Part shown: positions 11,001-22,379 of the stretch, piece by piece
How the letters are laid out: each line of letters begins with the position of its first letter
Position numbering within the stretch: position 1 is the first letter of the stretch
DNA from: Jaltomata sinuosa
Taxonomy: Eukaryota; Streptophyta; Magnoliopsida; Solanales; Solanaceae
Length of the DNA: 64,000 bases
Assembly: GCA_003996215.1 (NCBI GenBank)
Contig: QJPP01002920.1
Coordinates: 124,001 to 188,000 of the forward strand
Direction: 5' to 3'
Program-made: the position numbers and the translations under genes
Notes under the pieces: generated by a model
Database searches by the model: none
Seen by the model: the letters and a program-made list of their open reading frames with translations, nothing else
What the model was told of the DNA's origin: nothing

Positions 11001-13342
11001 ACTGTTACTGATTTATTTTTCTCGAGAAGCTCATTCCATGCAAATTCAAGCAGTGCTGGATCCTATCAGTGGGCACTCAAAAACTCAATCTTTATCCTAA
11101 AAAAGAGTACAGAACTGTATGTTGTGTCTCTTCATCGAGTAGAAAGAAAAATCAATTAAACAGCAAGAGACAACCAACCAAGTTATCTTGAGCTTTCTGT
11201 ACAAATTCTGATATTTCTGTGGGCTCAAAGTTTTCAGCACCAGGAACAATAAAAGTCACTTGCTGTGGCTTAATGGAGGTGGTAATCCCATTCTACATCA
11301 TTAAAATCAAATAAAATAAAATACAAATGCATCAGTGCCTAAGCAGCAAATAAGCCTAGTAATCCAGTAAAACAAACTCAGTAATTATTTCTATCAACAC
11401 CTGATCGGACACCATCCAATTCTTTTTTCCGTCAGGTTTAAGGGCAACTGCTAGTAACAACCTTTCAGAATCCTTCTTGAACTCCAACAATAGTCCTTTT
11501 TGTAGTGTCCCTTTCTTCAACTTGTCCTCAAGCAGCTCTCCTGTGCTTACTAATTCCAGCCTATAAAAGATTCCACAATAATCACTCCTGATTTTAGACC
11601 TCAAAAAACAACAACTCTACAAAAACTCTCAAAAAAATTAAGGGCTTTCAACACATTTGGCTGCTCAACCAAAATAACTACAGAGGCTAGCCAACCAGAC
11701 AACAAAAAATTTATACGCTAATCATCTACTCCCTCCGTTCCAATTTATATGGCACCTTTCGGATATCGAGATTCAAACAAGTCTATCTTTAACCATATTT
11801 TTTTCATATATCTTTTAAATATATTGAATTGTCAATCATCGTGACTTGAAGTACTTTTTACGTAGTTTTCAAATATATAAATTTTGTTTCAACAAAATTT
11901 GAAGATTTTGATGCCCAAATTCACGGTCAAAATTAAACTGTTTCTCTCGAAATCCGAACTGTGCCATATAAATTGGACTGAGGAGGGAGTATAAAATATG
12001 TTTATTATATGTAGGCATAATACATAAACAGACACTCAATCTTGGTCTGACAAGTAAGCATTCAAACTTTGAGCGTGCACATCTAGACACCTCTAACTTG
12101 ATCTCAACCGGAAACTAAACACTCCAACTCGTCCCTGTTGTGTGTCATGGACACCCTACACTGACATGATGCATAAATTTTGGAGGTGTCTACATGATCA
12201 TTTTGTTAGTTGGAGTGTTCAACTAACACAGCGGAGACAAATTAAAGTGTATAGATGTGCATACTCTCAACGAGCAAGTAAGCACTCAAACTTTGAGAGT
12301 GCACATCTAGATACCTCAACTTTGATCTCAACTGGAAACTAAACACTCCAACTCATCCCTGATGTGTCCGCCCGACACTGACGTGACACATAAACTTTTT
12401 TTTGATGATCGTGGTATCCGGGCCAGCTTTCGCGCACCTCGACTAAATTCACGGGATACCTGCCACCTCCCACCAGCAACAGGTACCAGGTTACTCCGTC
12501 TACCAAGCCTAGAACATATGGGAAGAATCACCTAGTGTTTTTTTTTGTCTCCGCTGGGATTTGAACCTGAGACCTCAGACCTCATGGTTCTTTAACCCAC
12601 TTCATTGACCACTAGGCCCTTGGGCGCCATGACACATAAATTTTGGAGGTATGATGATCATTTTGTAAGTTAGAGTGTTCAATTGACACAACGGAGACGA
12701 GTTGAAGTATGTAGATGTGCATACTCTAAACTGGCAAATAAGCACTCAAACTCAAACTTTGATAGTGCACATTTCGACACCTTAACTTGATCTCAATCGG
12801 CAACTAAACACTCCAACTCATCCCCGTTGTGTCCCGTGGACACCTGACACTACCGTGACACATAAATTTTGGAGGTGTCTAGATGATCATTTTGTAAGTT
12901 GGAGTGTTCAACTAACACAGCGCAGACGAGTTGAGGTGTCCAGATGTGTATACATAAAGTTTTGAGTGTTTAATTCTCAGTTGAGCCCAAATTTGAGTGG
13001 CTGTTAATGTATATACAAAAACAAAAAAATACATTTTCAGTATAAATGACAACGGTACAACAAAATGAGCAGAAGGTACTTGCTAGTAGCACGAACTCTG
13101 CCACGTTTGCGTATAGAAGCAAGCTCTTCCATGACCATTTCGACGAGATTGTGAACTGAATAGCTCCGAACAGTGACATGGCTGAGAGGATAAGGCGCAC
13201 AACGGAGAAATGAATGTGAATTCGTCGAACGGTTTCGGTGTCGAGAAGAGACGGTTAATTGACGGCATCGGCGGGAGACGGCGAGCGGCGGCGTTGCGGC
13301 GGAACGGAAAATTACGCAGCTGTTCATGGCGCGAACCGCCAT
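2036..13342 (-). CDS. RNR1: Organellar RNase II/R-family 3'-5' exoribonuclease (RNR1-like), 14 exons
   Basis: Fourteen phase-consistent GT-AG exons (13080-13342, 11401-11560, 11179-11292, 10985-11062, 10788-10916, 7415-7636, 6958-7140, 5892-5954, 5660-5766, 5432-5581, 4925-5084, 3968-4363, 3427-3651, 2036-2161) give 791 residues, close to Arabidopsis RNR1. The first ~60 residues are Arg/Ser-rich and lack acids, like an organelle transit peptide; ATG 13342 is the first in frame. The RNB catalytic domain spans about 384-700. It starts with the acidic cluster AIDVDEADELDDALS (D398, E404, D406, D407) and includes FTSPIRRYMDL near 662-672, the RNB substrate-path signature. The C-terminal ~90 residues fit an S1-like RNA-binding end. 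Known family role: trimming 3' ends of chloroplast and mitochondrial rRNAs and transcripts. No frameshift or stop interrupts it, so it is probably functional. Intron 5 (7637-10787) and intron 1 (11561-13079) are swollen by transposons. Confidence 0.95.
2659..2905. repeat. Tandem pair of ~127-bp repeats in the last RNR1 intron
   Basis: Two diverged copies lie head to tail. Each begins with CACTTAAATA near 2663 and 2786 and ends with TACAAAATACAAG (2766-2778 and 2893-2905), giving a period of about 127 bp. They lie in intron 13 of the RNR1 gene. The family is not recognised; the GGTTCAAAACG segment could be a decayed SINE box B. Confidence 0.6.
6283..6399 (+). mobile_element. 3' end of a TS SINE / SolRTE-type LINE
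   Basis: The segment GGTCTATCGGAAACAACC through GGATTACACTGGGTATGT, followed by a degenerate (GTTGTT)n run, is the 3' tail shared by tobacco TS SINEs and Solanaceae RTE LINEs. The same tail ends the LINE at 54303, on the opposite strand. Only the tail is present, in intron 7 of RNR1 and antisense to it. A TC/GT-rich low-complexity stretch follows at 6400-6460. Confidence 0.7.
8226..8409 (+). mobile_element. Au-type tRNA-derived SINE with target-site duplication
   Basis: The sequence begins GGGAGCCTTGGAGCAACGG (box A region), has a box B-like GGATCGAACC at about 8278, and ends with the family motifs GCGGCCCTTCCCCGACC and TTGTGCACCAGGCTGCCCTT. This is the layout of the plant Au SINE. The flanks carry ATTAGTTTCTTATCT at 8198-8212 and 8410-8424. 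The left copy has a further 5-bp TTATC duplication before TAATA. It sits in RNR1 intron 5, antisense to the gene. Confidence 0.85.
8992..9126. repeat. 36-bp tandem repeat, nearly four copies
   Basis: Copies begin at 8992, 9028, 9064 and 9100 (the last partial) with exact 36-bp spacing. Each joins a GC-rich half (CCTGCCCTGCCCCGTCTAG) to an AT-rich half (TATATTTTGAAAATTTG). The array lies in the left arm of the 1.5-kb element and makes an open frame that repeats PALPRLVYFENL. I treat that as a by-product of the repeat, not a protein. Confidence 0.9.
9480..9952. mobile_element. 473-bp non-autonomous TIR element nested in a larger element
   Basis: Perfect 15-bp inverted termini are AAGTTGCTCGGACTC at 9480-9494 and its complement at 9938-9952. 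The termini continue with related GGGTGTCCGATACGGGTG and CACGTCGTGTCGACACGGGTG blocks. There is no coding capacity. GTTGATT occurs close outside both ends and is a candidate target duplication, but at the left it is separated from the terminus by a few bases, so the superfamily is uncertain. Confidence 0.65.
11729..11989. mobile_element. Stowaway MITE (Tc1/mariner-type), 261 bp
   Basis: It starts CTCCCTCCGTTCCAATTTAT and ends with the inverted complement (AATTGGACTGAGGAGGGAG), and is flanked by TA on both sides. CTCCCTCCGT is the classic Stowaway terminus, and a TA target duplication is diagnostic. It sits in intron 1 of RNR1. Confidence 0.92.
12049..12960. repeat. Three tandem copies of a ~230-bp unit, middle copy split by a SINE
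   Basis: Units begin near 12049, 12276 and 12735, each with an AAGTAAGCACTCAAACTTTGA-like start. Each continues through GGAAACTAAACACTCCAACTC, ACACATAAATTTTGGAGGTG and TTGGAGTGTTCAACTAACACAGC. Copies 1 and 3 are about 225-230 bp. Copy 2 is longer because a SINE was inserted at 12395. The repeat is in RNR1 intron 1 and its family is not recognised. Confidence 0.8.
12395..12629 (-). mobile_element. SolS-type tRNA-derived SINE with 11-bp target duplication
   Basis: Read on the minus strand, it has a tRNA-like head with box A GGGCCTAGTGGTC and box B GGTTCAAATCC. The body follows, then a poly-A tail (the T-run at 12396-12403). TGACACATAAA flanks both ends (12384-12394 and 12630-12640). A related copy is at 49761-49976. 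It is transcribed in the same sense as RNR1 and interrupts the middle copy of the local triplication. Confidence 0.85.
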
Positions 13343-13936
13343 GGGGGGTTTTGTTGGTGTGTGTGTGTAGGGAGCTAGAAATTGGTGGTTGTGATAGTTA
13401 GAGATGTCATGTTTGTGATTATTAGAGAGGAGAAGGAAAAAAGCAATTGGGGATTTGGTTTTACAAAAGGCTTTGGTTAGTTTTCTTTTTGCGTGTGTTT
13501 TTTAAATTGAGGTTCGACTAAATTTGAACAGGCATATTGTGAACCCATTTTTAGAGGCGGCATTCGAGATTTTTTTCATTGTCAGGATTTGAAATTGAGA
13601 TTTGTGATTAGTTTTCATTTGTTACGGTTTGGAAGAGGCTTTGGTTAGTGTTTGTTTTCATGTCTGGTTGCGGTGCGATTAAATTCGAATAGGCATGTCG
13701 CCAACCTATTTTTAAAGGTCGCGCTCGAGATTTTTTCATTGTCAGAACTAGAAACTGATTATTTATTACGTTTTAGGAGAGACTTTGGTTGGGTTTTTTT
13801 CATGTCCAAGGCTTTGGTTAATTTGTTTTTTTCATGTTCAATTAGGTCCAACTAAATTCGAATAGGCATATTGCCAACCTATTTTTAGAGGTAGCACTTG
13901 AGATTTTTTCATTGTCGGAACTCGAAACTGATTATT

Positions 13937-14616
13937 TGTTATTGGGCTAGTCCATTAATTTAGGCTACAAATGATGAGCCCACTTTGCCAAGCCCAAGTT
14001 ATCATCTTATTCTAGAGGCCCAATTTGGCGCCACATGTCAAATGACGTGGCATGCCAAGTCAAGCAAAGGAGCCAATAGAATCATGTCATGTGTCAAAAT
14101 GATGCAGCATGCCAAGCCAAATTAAAGACCAATGGAAACATGCCACGTGTACAAGTGACATGTTCCGGCCAATCAAATATGGTCACATCACTTCAATCTG
14201 ATTGGCCAAAAAGAGTTGGTACTTACCATAATTCTTCTCTCCTACAACTATAAATAGGGGTCCTCCATAATTCAGAAAAGACACAAAAATTCTAACAAGA
14301 AGCCAGAGAGAGCTCGTGGATCAAACACAGCAAATTTCTCTACAAGCTACAAGTTCAAGAATTCAACATTCAAGTTCATACAACTCAAGATCAAGACCAC
14401 CAGATTCAAGATCAAGCTCAAAAGCCCTTGGATTCAAGTACAAGTCAAGATCAAATTCATCAAATTCACAAGTCAAGATCAATTCCACCAAATTCAAGAT
14501 CAAGCTCAACGGCCCTTGAATTTACATTTTTGAAAAGACGAATCAGGGGATTAATAGAGATTGTAACACTCATATATTCAAATCAAATACTACGATTGTT
14601 GCGATATTTCTGGTCA
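13937..14616. mobile_element. Solo-LTR-like segment
   Basis: The segment runs from TGTTATTGGGCTAGTCC to about TTTCTGGTCA, so it has TG..CA ends. It contains a TATA box (TATAAATAG at 14249) and, downstream, a leader-like region rich in TCAAGATCAAG, typical of a plant LTR promoter plus R/U5. There is no coding sequence and no second LTR. The flanking 5 bp do not match, so the ends are approximate. Confidence 0.6.
14249..14257 (+). promoter_or_regulatory. TATA box inside the solo LTR
   Basis: TATAAATAG followed by GGG lies in the middle of the LTR-like segment, with repeated CCACGTGT/CCACATGT boxes and GGCCAAT motifs upstream. This layout suits an LTR promoter reading to the right, away from RNR1. 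Confidence 0.5.
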
Positions 14617-15270
14617 TGTGTGTAGGAAGCTAGAAATTGGTGGTTGTGATAGTTAGAGATGTCATGTGTGTGAGTGTATAGAGAGGAGAAGGAAAAAAGC
14701 AATTGGGGATTTGGTTTTACAAAGTTTTTTTTTGTGTGTGTGTTTTTCAAATTGAGGTTCGACTAAATTTGAACATGCATATTGTGGGACCCATTTTTAG
14801 AGGCGGCATTCGAGATTTTTTTCATTGTCAGGATTCGAAATTGAGATTTGTGATTAATTTTTGTTTGTTACGTTTTAAAAGAGGCTTTGGTTAGTTTGGT
14901 TTTATTTATGTGGTCGGGCTAAATTTGAATTGGCATATTGTGAGACTCATTTTTAGAGGCAGCACTCGGAGATATTTTTTATTTTTTAGGACTCGAAGTC
15001 GAGACTTGTGATTAGTTCTTATTTGCTACCTTTTAGAAGAGGCTTTGGTTAGTTTTTTTTTTCTTTTTCGTATTTAATTGTGGTTGATTAAATTCAAATT
15101 GGCATGTTGTGGAATCCATTTTTAGAAGTAGCACTCGAGATTTTTTTTCATTGTCAGGACTCGAAGCTGAGACTTGTGATTAGTTCTTGTTTGTTACTTG
15201 TTGTAAGAGATAAGGGCTTCTGGTTTAACTGGAATGCCCCTATCAATATGGAAATGTTACTGAAATTCTA

Positions 15271-15400
15271 CCGGAAATTACATGGGGTGTCCCTTTAAGG
15301 GAGTGGTCTTCAATTTTTGCCCCTCATAAGAAAAGTATTCAAGGAATACCCTCTTTCACCTTTACGTGTACTTGAAAGTATCATTTTGCCCTTCACTGCC
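15271..15400. repeat. Left terminal inverted repeat of the MULE
   Basis: This end begins CCGGAAATTACATGGGG and runs to the ATTTTGCCCTT block near 15394. It pairs with the inverted right end at 40940-41067. Identity is moderate (many substitutions, small length differences), so the insertion is not very young or the ends evolve quickly. Confidence 0.75.
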
Positions 15401-15809
15401 TCTTCTTCACACGCGTCTATTTCAGTCGTTGTTCTTCTTCTTTTTTGCCTCTGTTTCAGTCGCTCGTCTCTTTCCTTTTTCATTCCTCCGTAGTTCTCTT
15501 CTTCTTCGCCTCTGTTTCAGTCGCTCGTCTCTACGTTTCTCAAGGTGTCTCTGGCCTCTCTTCTCTCTGCCTACCAAATTTCTCTGTAGTCCAATATGTT
15601 CAGTTCATCTCCTCATCCTATCAATGGAACGAAGAAAAAAGATTGTGAGTTTAACTGTAAGTGTTCGTATTTCATTGTTCCTGCCATTAATTTTTTTATG
15701 TTTTTTTATTTGTTGTATTGTCTTGTTTCTCTAGGTCTAACTCTTGCCTTTGAGGCAACTGTTATGGCTTATCTATTAAATAAAACACAAATATTCTAGT
15801 GTCAATTGT

Positions 15810-17770
15810 TGCCCAAAGGCGTAATTTATTTGAAATCCACGACCTCAGTAGGCATGGGTTATAAAGCATCCATTATATAAAGAACCCTTATGGTAGCATC
15901 AATTCTTGCCCATTGGACATAATTTGGTGTTTGGAAGTCCTTTTGCGAATCTTGCCTTAGATGCTAGTGTTGTAGAGCATCTCCTAAATAAAAATGCAAT
16001 TTGATAGTGTTAACTCTTGCCCATTGGGTGCAACTTGTTCTCTTAAAAATCATATTGCCAAGTCTTGCATTTATTATCTATTCAGTTTAGACATAATCTG
16101 GTTGCGACAACTCCTGCTCATGGGGTGTACCTTATTATTTGGAAGTCCTTTGGCAAAGTTTTGCCTCTAAGGCAAGAGTTGTTGGCATCTAATAGGTAAA
16201 AACACAATCTGAATATTTTTAATCTTTTCCCTATAGGTTTCAATGATTATAGAGGAACCGCATTCTCATACATCAATATGGTAAAAGTTCTTCAAATATT
16301 ACAAATATGATATTCATCATTTTGAAGACCTTTAGGGAGTTGTGGAATTCTCATATATAGCTTAAACTACTCAGGAGAGGGGATAATTAATATTCTTAGA
16401 TTTAGAAGAGAAGTCACGGTGAAATATGATAAAAAGGGATTTCCTAAGCCTATAATCACCTTCAACAACTACACACCAGAAGAAGACAAAAAATTTATCA
16501 AGGCTACCTCCTCGTTATTTTCTTTAGAACTTAGGGATGTCATTTTCCTTTTCTAAGCGTGTTCTCTACAATATTCTAGAGATATCAATAGCGCTGATGA
16601 GTACTTAAGATAGAAGTAATGTTGAACTGGATAATTGTATCGCCACATGAAGACACACACATCTTTGACCTGAATAGGTGCTGCCAAGTAATTTATTTTA
16701 AGATAGATTATTATCTTTCCCTTGGAGCATGCTTGATTCTAATTATTAGTGTAATGGACATAATGTCCACATATATTATATTTATTTTATCTGGCAAGGG
16801 AATAGAATAGAGATCGTGTCTAATTTGTTCTCTTAATTCATTTGGGTAAGTTTTCCTTGAAGGCAAGAGTTGTAGAGCATCTAATAGATAATAACACAAT
16901 CATGGTAGCATCAACTCTTGCCCATGGGGCATCGCTTGTTCTTTTAAAAAGTCTTTTTTGGCTAAGCTTGCCTTGAAGGCAAGATTTGTAGAGCATCTTA
17001 TAGGTCAAAACACAATCTGGAAGCATCAACTCTTGTCCATGGGGCCTAACTTGTTCTCTTAAAAGTCCTTTGGCTAATCTTGCCTTGAAAGCAAGAGTTG
17101 TAGAGTATGTTATAGGTAAAAACACAATCATGGTCACACTAACTCTTGCCCATGGGGCATAGCTTGTTCTCTTAAAAAGTCTTTTTGGCTAAGCTTGGCT
17201 TCAAGGCAAATTTGTAGAGCATCTTATAGGTAAAAACACAATCATGGTAGCATGAACTCTAGCCCATTGGACCTAGCTTGTTCTATTAAGTCCTTTGGCT
17301 AAGCTTGCCTTGAAGGCATGATTTGTTGAGCATCTTATAGGTAAAAACACAAACTGAAAATATCAACTCTTGCCCATGGGTCCTAGCTTGTTCTATTAAG
17401 TCCTTTGGCTAAGCTTGTCTTGAAGGCAAGATTTGTAGAGCATCTTATAGGTAAAAACACAATCATGGTAGCATGAACTCTTGCCCATTGAACCTAGCTT
17501 GTTCTATTAAGTCCTTTGGCTAAGCTTGCCTTCAAGGCATGATTTGTAGAGCATCTTATAGGTAAAAACATAAACTGGAAGCATCAACTCTTGCCCATGG
17601 GTCCTAGCTTGTTCTATTAAGTCTTTTAGCTAAGCTTGCCTGGAAGGCACGATTTGTAGAGCATCTTATAGGTAAACACAAATCTGGTAGCATCAACACT
17701 TATCCATGGAGCATAAATTATTCTCTTAAAAGTCATTTGACTAAGTCTATCCTTTATAGAGTATCTATTA
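15810..17770. repeat. Palindrome-rich tandem array 1 of the MULE
   Basis: Diverged units of about 110-120 bp. Each holds two palindromic cores: CTTGCC-TTGAA-GGCAAG and TTGCCCATGGGGC. Between them lie TTTGTAGAGCATCTTATAGG and CACAATCTGGTAGCATCAACTC. The right part (16880-17680) is most regular and strongly resembles 20700-21530. The array lies upstream of DUF1985 copy 1. Open frames across it merely translate the repeat. Confidence 0.9.
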
Positions 17771-17830
17771 AATGAAGACACAAGTCATGTCTTTTTTTTT
17801 ATAAAAAGTTAGATTTTTTCGATGTATTAA

Positions 17831-19989
17831 GTGGCTTGTTTTCTGCAGAAAGGACACCAATTTTTTGATTTTGAACATTGGTTTGCTGCAAAAGGTGCTT
17901 GGGGTGGAGATCCAAACAATAAAACTGTTATTAGGTCATTCTTGACCGAATCACAGATGATGATACTGAATCGTGGAATATTTGGTAACTTTATGAAACT
18001 TGATGACATAAATATTAGTTGGAATTTGCTGCATTACTTACTGCTTTCGTAAAATTCTTGCGATGATGATAGGTTAATTAGATTTAGGGTTTTTAATCAT
18101 GAATGCACCTTTAATTCTGAGGCGTTTCAGTTAGTAACTGGGTTAGTTGTTTGTGCGGGTGATTTTGGTGTTGTATCTACCATGCCAAATCGACTTTTAA
18201 ACTGTTATTTTCTAAATCATCATGCGATCACATTGCGTGAGTTGCATGCATTTCTCAATATAGATTCAACCATCCGTGGATCATATTTTTTGGATAGCGA
18301 CATTGATGCTGTAAAGATTGCTGAACTATACATAGTTGAAAGAGTTTTGCTAGGTCGTTCTGAAGATTGTGTGGTTAGCAATTCGTTGATGAAGATCATT
18401 GATATCGATGAATTTCGTTATTCTTACCCTTGGGGTTCTTTGGGCTTTAGCTGGTTGGTTGGTTCATTGAGAAACTCGTTGCAGCTAGTTAAATCAGAAT
18501 CAGAAAATCAAGCATCTTATCGCTTATGTGGCTTCCCTTTTGTGTTGAACGTGTGGGCATTACAATTATTCCCCATATTTCGAGAGTATGCAGAATCGAA
18601 ACCTCGGACGTTCTCGAGGATGTTATGTTGGTGCAATCTTAGTCAACCTCCTTACACAACTCTCGTGGATGAATATTTTCATGCGTTCTCGATATTTTTC
18701 AGATCTTGTGTCCTTTATTTTCTACCTTTAGTTGCTCTAATATTTTTGGAATTAACTTTTTCCTATTTCTGTTTGAAAAATAAGCACTTTGAGTCATTTA
18801 AGTTGGAGCTATTTGTTGCTACTGATGAAGAAAGAGAGCGCATCCCAGTTGATTTGCAATTCTCAAGCGATGTTTCTTCTACTTCTTCGGGACGATTACC
18901 TTGTAGCTTGATTAATATCATTGTTGATGTAAGTTTCTGGTAACAACTAACTTGAAATATGTGCTAGACCCATTTTATCTCAATGAATATCTCTCCTGAT
19001 TTATGCAATTGGATAGTTAAAAAAAATTGACAATATTTATTCACCTGTTTGCTGAATGAACTTTGTGAAAGATATAAAGTTATGACATTAATTCAACTGT
19101 TAACAGATGACAATTTTTGTATGCAATTAATATTCCAACTCTGATTTACTTTTTAATAATATTTTAGTTTGTTGTGTAATTTTGATGCAGAGAGTAACAA
19201 CTTGCTTTAACAAGCAGTTAGATACTGATTTACATAGGGTTGTGAGTCATATCACGGTAAATTTTATATTAAATTTAATATTTAATACATATAACATTAT
19301 TTAATCATTCATTGACTTGTTTGTGTTGTTGTGATATTATTTTATTTTTGTGATGTAGTCTCTAGAGTCCAAGTCCAATGATGTTATGGAGCTTCTTCAA
19401 ACGTTAAATAGAACTTTTGATGGCTGTGGAGTTGTTATTAAAGATTCTGGAAGTAATAAGGCAGCTACTGAAATGACAGAAATAGACGTGGGTATTCTAG
19501 GAGATGGAGATGTGGATGTTGCACAAGGTGACCAAGGGCATACTAAGGAAGTCACCTTTGAAACTTCTTCGCAGATTATTGCCAAACTTAATAGTGGAGA
19601 GATCGATTTTTCAACACCTCCATTACTTGTAGAAAGTATATATAACAAGGAAGTATGTTTTTACATACTTTGCTTTATTATTTTGTTACCATTGTTATGT
19701 CACATCAATTTGTAATACACTGAATTTTCATTTTTTTTTGTAGGACATGGATAGTGAATCTCATGATTTGCAACATTTAGAAGATGTAGAAACCCTCATA
19801 AATCAATCAAGAGCTCCTGAGAAGATTGATGATTTTCCTGCTAGTAAAAGGAAGAGGTGTGAAGTAACAAATGATTTTACTGGTCCTAGCTTTGCTCTAT
19901 TGACTCCAACACCGTCCGATGTTTCTGATTGCATTTATAATACTGGAAATGATGAATTTTGCACCGCTGAAGATGTCGGAAAGTCATAA
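17831..19989 (+). pseudogene. DUF1985 gene copy 1 (no protease domain), disrupted
   Basis: An intron acceptor (TTTTCTGCAG) leads at about 17847 into a frame coding for a DUF1985-like domain: FDFEHWFAAKGAWGG, VFNHECTFNSEAFQLVTGL, AELYIVERVLLGRSED and a PWG motif near 18428. The frame is open to 18943 except for one TAA at 18050-18052, where copy 2 has a Glu codon, so it looks like a simple nonsense change. Later exons appear at about 19191-19255, 19359-19653 and 19744-19989. The last ends in TAA after a basic SKRKR stretch that could be a nuclear localisation signal. No Ulp1 domain follows. DUF1985 is typical of plant ULP-like transposon proteins; its molecular role is unknown. Confidence 0.75.
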
Positions 19990-20329
19990 CAAAATTTACA
20001 TTTATCTTGTTTAAACTAATGTGGATAATTGTGTTCTCTTTACCTATTTCATGTTCCAAAGCTTAGTTGATCTTGCAAGATCCTAGAACATTTGTGAGTG
20101 ATCTTGCAAGAACGTAGAATATTCATGAGTGAATTATCAAATATCGCACAATGAAGTCTAAATCCATGATTTTTTTGTGTGATTTTCAAGTGTATTTATT
20201 TTACTTGGAGTCCTTGAAGTTAAAGTTTAAGTGCCTTTGGACATAAATATTCTTTTGCTTTTTCCAATTGTTCTTTTTTCTAAAGCTTTTTTGATTATTT
20301 ATTACTTTTTTTAAGACGAATTCCAACAT

Positions 20330-22010
20330 CAATCAATCTTGCCTTGAAGGAAAGTGTTGTAGAGCATATGATAAATAAAAATACAATCTGGTAGTGTTAG
20401 CTCTTGCCCATGGGACAACTTTTTTTTTGCAAGTCCTTGGGCTAATCTTGCCTCCGAGGCAAGAGTTGTAGTGCATCTATTAAATAAAAACATAAGCTGG
20501 TAGCGTCAGCTCTTGCCCATGGGGCTTACCTTGTTCTCGTAAGTCTTTGGGCTAACTATTGCCTCTAAGGCCAGAATTGTAGAGTATATATTAAATAAGA
20601 CATAATCTTGTATCTTTAAAGCTTACCCATGGGTCCTAACTTGTTCTCTTACGCTAAGTCTTTCCTCTAAGACAAGATGTATAGAGTTTCTATTAAATAA
20701 AGACATATTATAGTAGCGTCAACTCTTGCCCATTGGACCTAGCTTGTTCTATTAAGTCTTTTGGCTAAGTTTGCCTTGAAGGCATGATTTGTAGAGCATG
20801 TTATAGGTAAAAATACAAACTGGAAGCATCAACTCTTGACCATGGGGCCTAGCTCTAGCTTGTTCTCTTAAAAGTCCTTTGGCTAATCTTGCCTTGAAGG
20901 CAAGAGTTATAGAGTATGTTATAGGTAAAAACACAATCATGGTAGCATCAACTCTTGCCCATGGGGCATAGCTTGTTCTCTTAAAAAGTTTTTTTGGCTA
21001 AGCTTTCCTTGAAGGCAAAATTTGTAGAGCATCTTATAGGTAAAAACACAATCATGGTAGCATCAACTCTTGCCCATTGGACCTAGATTGTTCTACTAAG
21101 TCCTTTGGTTATTCTTGCCTTGAAGGCAAGAGTTGTAGAGTATCTTATAGGTAAAAACACAATCTGGAAGTATCAACTCTTGCCCATGGGGCGTAGTTTG
21201 TTCTCTTAAAAAGTTTTTTGGCTAAGCTTGGCTTCAAGGCAAATTTGTAGAGCATCTTATAGGTAAAAACATAATCATGGTAGCATGAACTCTAGCCCAT
21301 TGGACCTAGCTTGTTCTATTAAGTCCTTTGGCTAAGATTGCCTTGAAGGCATGATTTGTAGAGCATCTTATAGGTAAAAACATAAACTGGAAGCATCAAT
21401 TCTTGCCCATGGGTCCTAGCTTGTTCTATTAAGTCCTTTGGCTAAGCTTGCCTTGAAGGCAAGATTTGTAGAGCAACTTATTGGTAAAAACACAATCTGG
21501 AAGCATCAACTCTTGCCCATGGGACAACTTTTTTTTTTGCAAGTCTTTGGGCTAATCTTGCCTCCGAGGCAAGAGTTGTAGTGCATCTATTAAATAAAAT
21601 TATAAGCTGGTAGCGTCAGCTCTTGCCCATGGGGATAAACTTGCTCTTGTAAGTCTTTGGGCTAACTCTTGCCTCTAAGGCAAGAATTGTAGAGTATATA
21701 TTAAATAAGACATAATCTTGTATCTTTAAAGCTTGCCCATGGGTCTTAACTTGTTCTCTTACGCTAAGTCTTTCCTCTAAGACAAGATTTATAGAGTTTC
21801 TATTAAATAAAGACATATTATGGTAGCGTCAACTCTTGCCCATGCGGTGTAACTAGTTCCTTGGACAATGTCTTATCTCTAAGACAAGATTTATAGAGTT
21901 TCTATTAAATTAAGACACAATCTGATAGTTTTAGTTCTTGCCCATGAGGCGTAATTTCTTGTTTGGACTTCTATTAGCTTAGTCTTACATCTAGCACATG
22001 AGTTATAGAT
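20330..22010. repeat. Palindrome-rich tandem array 2 of the MULE
   Basis: The same unit family as array 1. The block 20730-21530 is close to 16880-17680. Within the array, 20400-20700 is repeated at 21510-21810 (TCTTGCCTCCGAGGCAAGAG, TAGCGTCAGCTCTTGCCCAT), showing segmental duplication of about 1.1 kb. It lies between the two DUF1985 copies. Confidence 0.9.
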
Positions 22011-22379
22011 TCTAAATTTAATCTAATAAATTACACAAATTAAATTGTTCAACAATATCAATTATTACTTTCAATTTAAATCCAATAAAAATTTTCATAT
22101 GCCCCTTTGTAATCAGAGTGGTGCATCACGTGATTATGATAAATATAATGAGTATATTCTTTTGTTAAACTTATGTTATTGTAATATTTGGTCGTACATT
22201 TAATTCTATCAAATTTTATCAATTGTGATAGTGCTTAGATGTTTTAAAAAAAACACAATTAATCAAATCGTATCGAAACTATAACGTTTGGGACAGTTTT
22301 GAAAAGTAATTTTGGTTATACATCATAGAGTAATCAAAATATTAGTATGATATAATCTTTTAAAAATAACCTAACGAAC

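Larger units (their letters stand above)
13362..15200. repeat. Duplicated 5' flank of RNR1, made of ~150-bp sub-repeats
   Basis: The block just upstream of the RNR1 start (GGAGCTAGAAATTGGTGGTT through GGGGATTTGGTTTTAC) recurs 1,255 bp further on, at about 14617. In each copy it is followed by three sub-repeats of about 150 bp carrying ATTTTTAGAGGCGGCATTCG, TTTTTTTCATTGTCAGGA and AGAGGCTTTGGTTAG. Copy A is about 13362-13936 and copy B about 14617-15200. A solo-LTR-like segment lies exactly between them. Because copy A sits next to the RNR1 5' UTR, the promoter of that gene may lie inside this repeat. Confidence 0.8.

Noticed and set aside
15366..15799. Overlapping Ser/Phe/Leu-rich open frames that look like a membrane or signal peptide
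   Set aside because: CT-rich, internally repeated sub-terminal DNA of the MULE; no motif and no continuity with later exons.
16838..17137. Minus-strand open frame of 99 codons (LAFKARLAKGLLREQ.. repeated)
   Set aside because: It is a direct translation of the palindrome-rich tandem repeat. Similar frames appear wherever the array period is a multiple of three, and there is no start context or domain.
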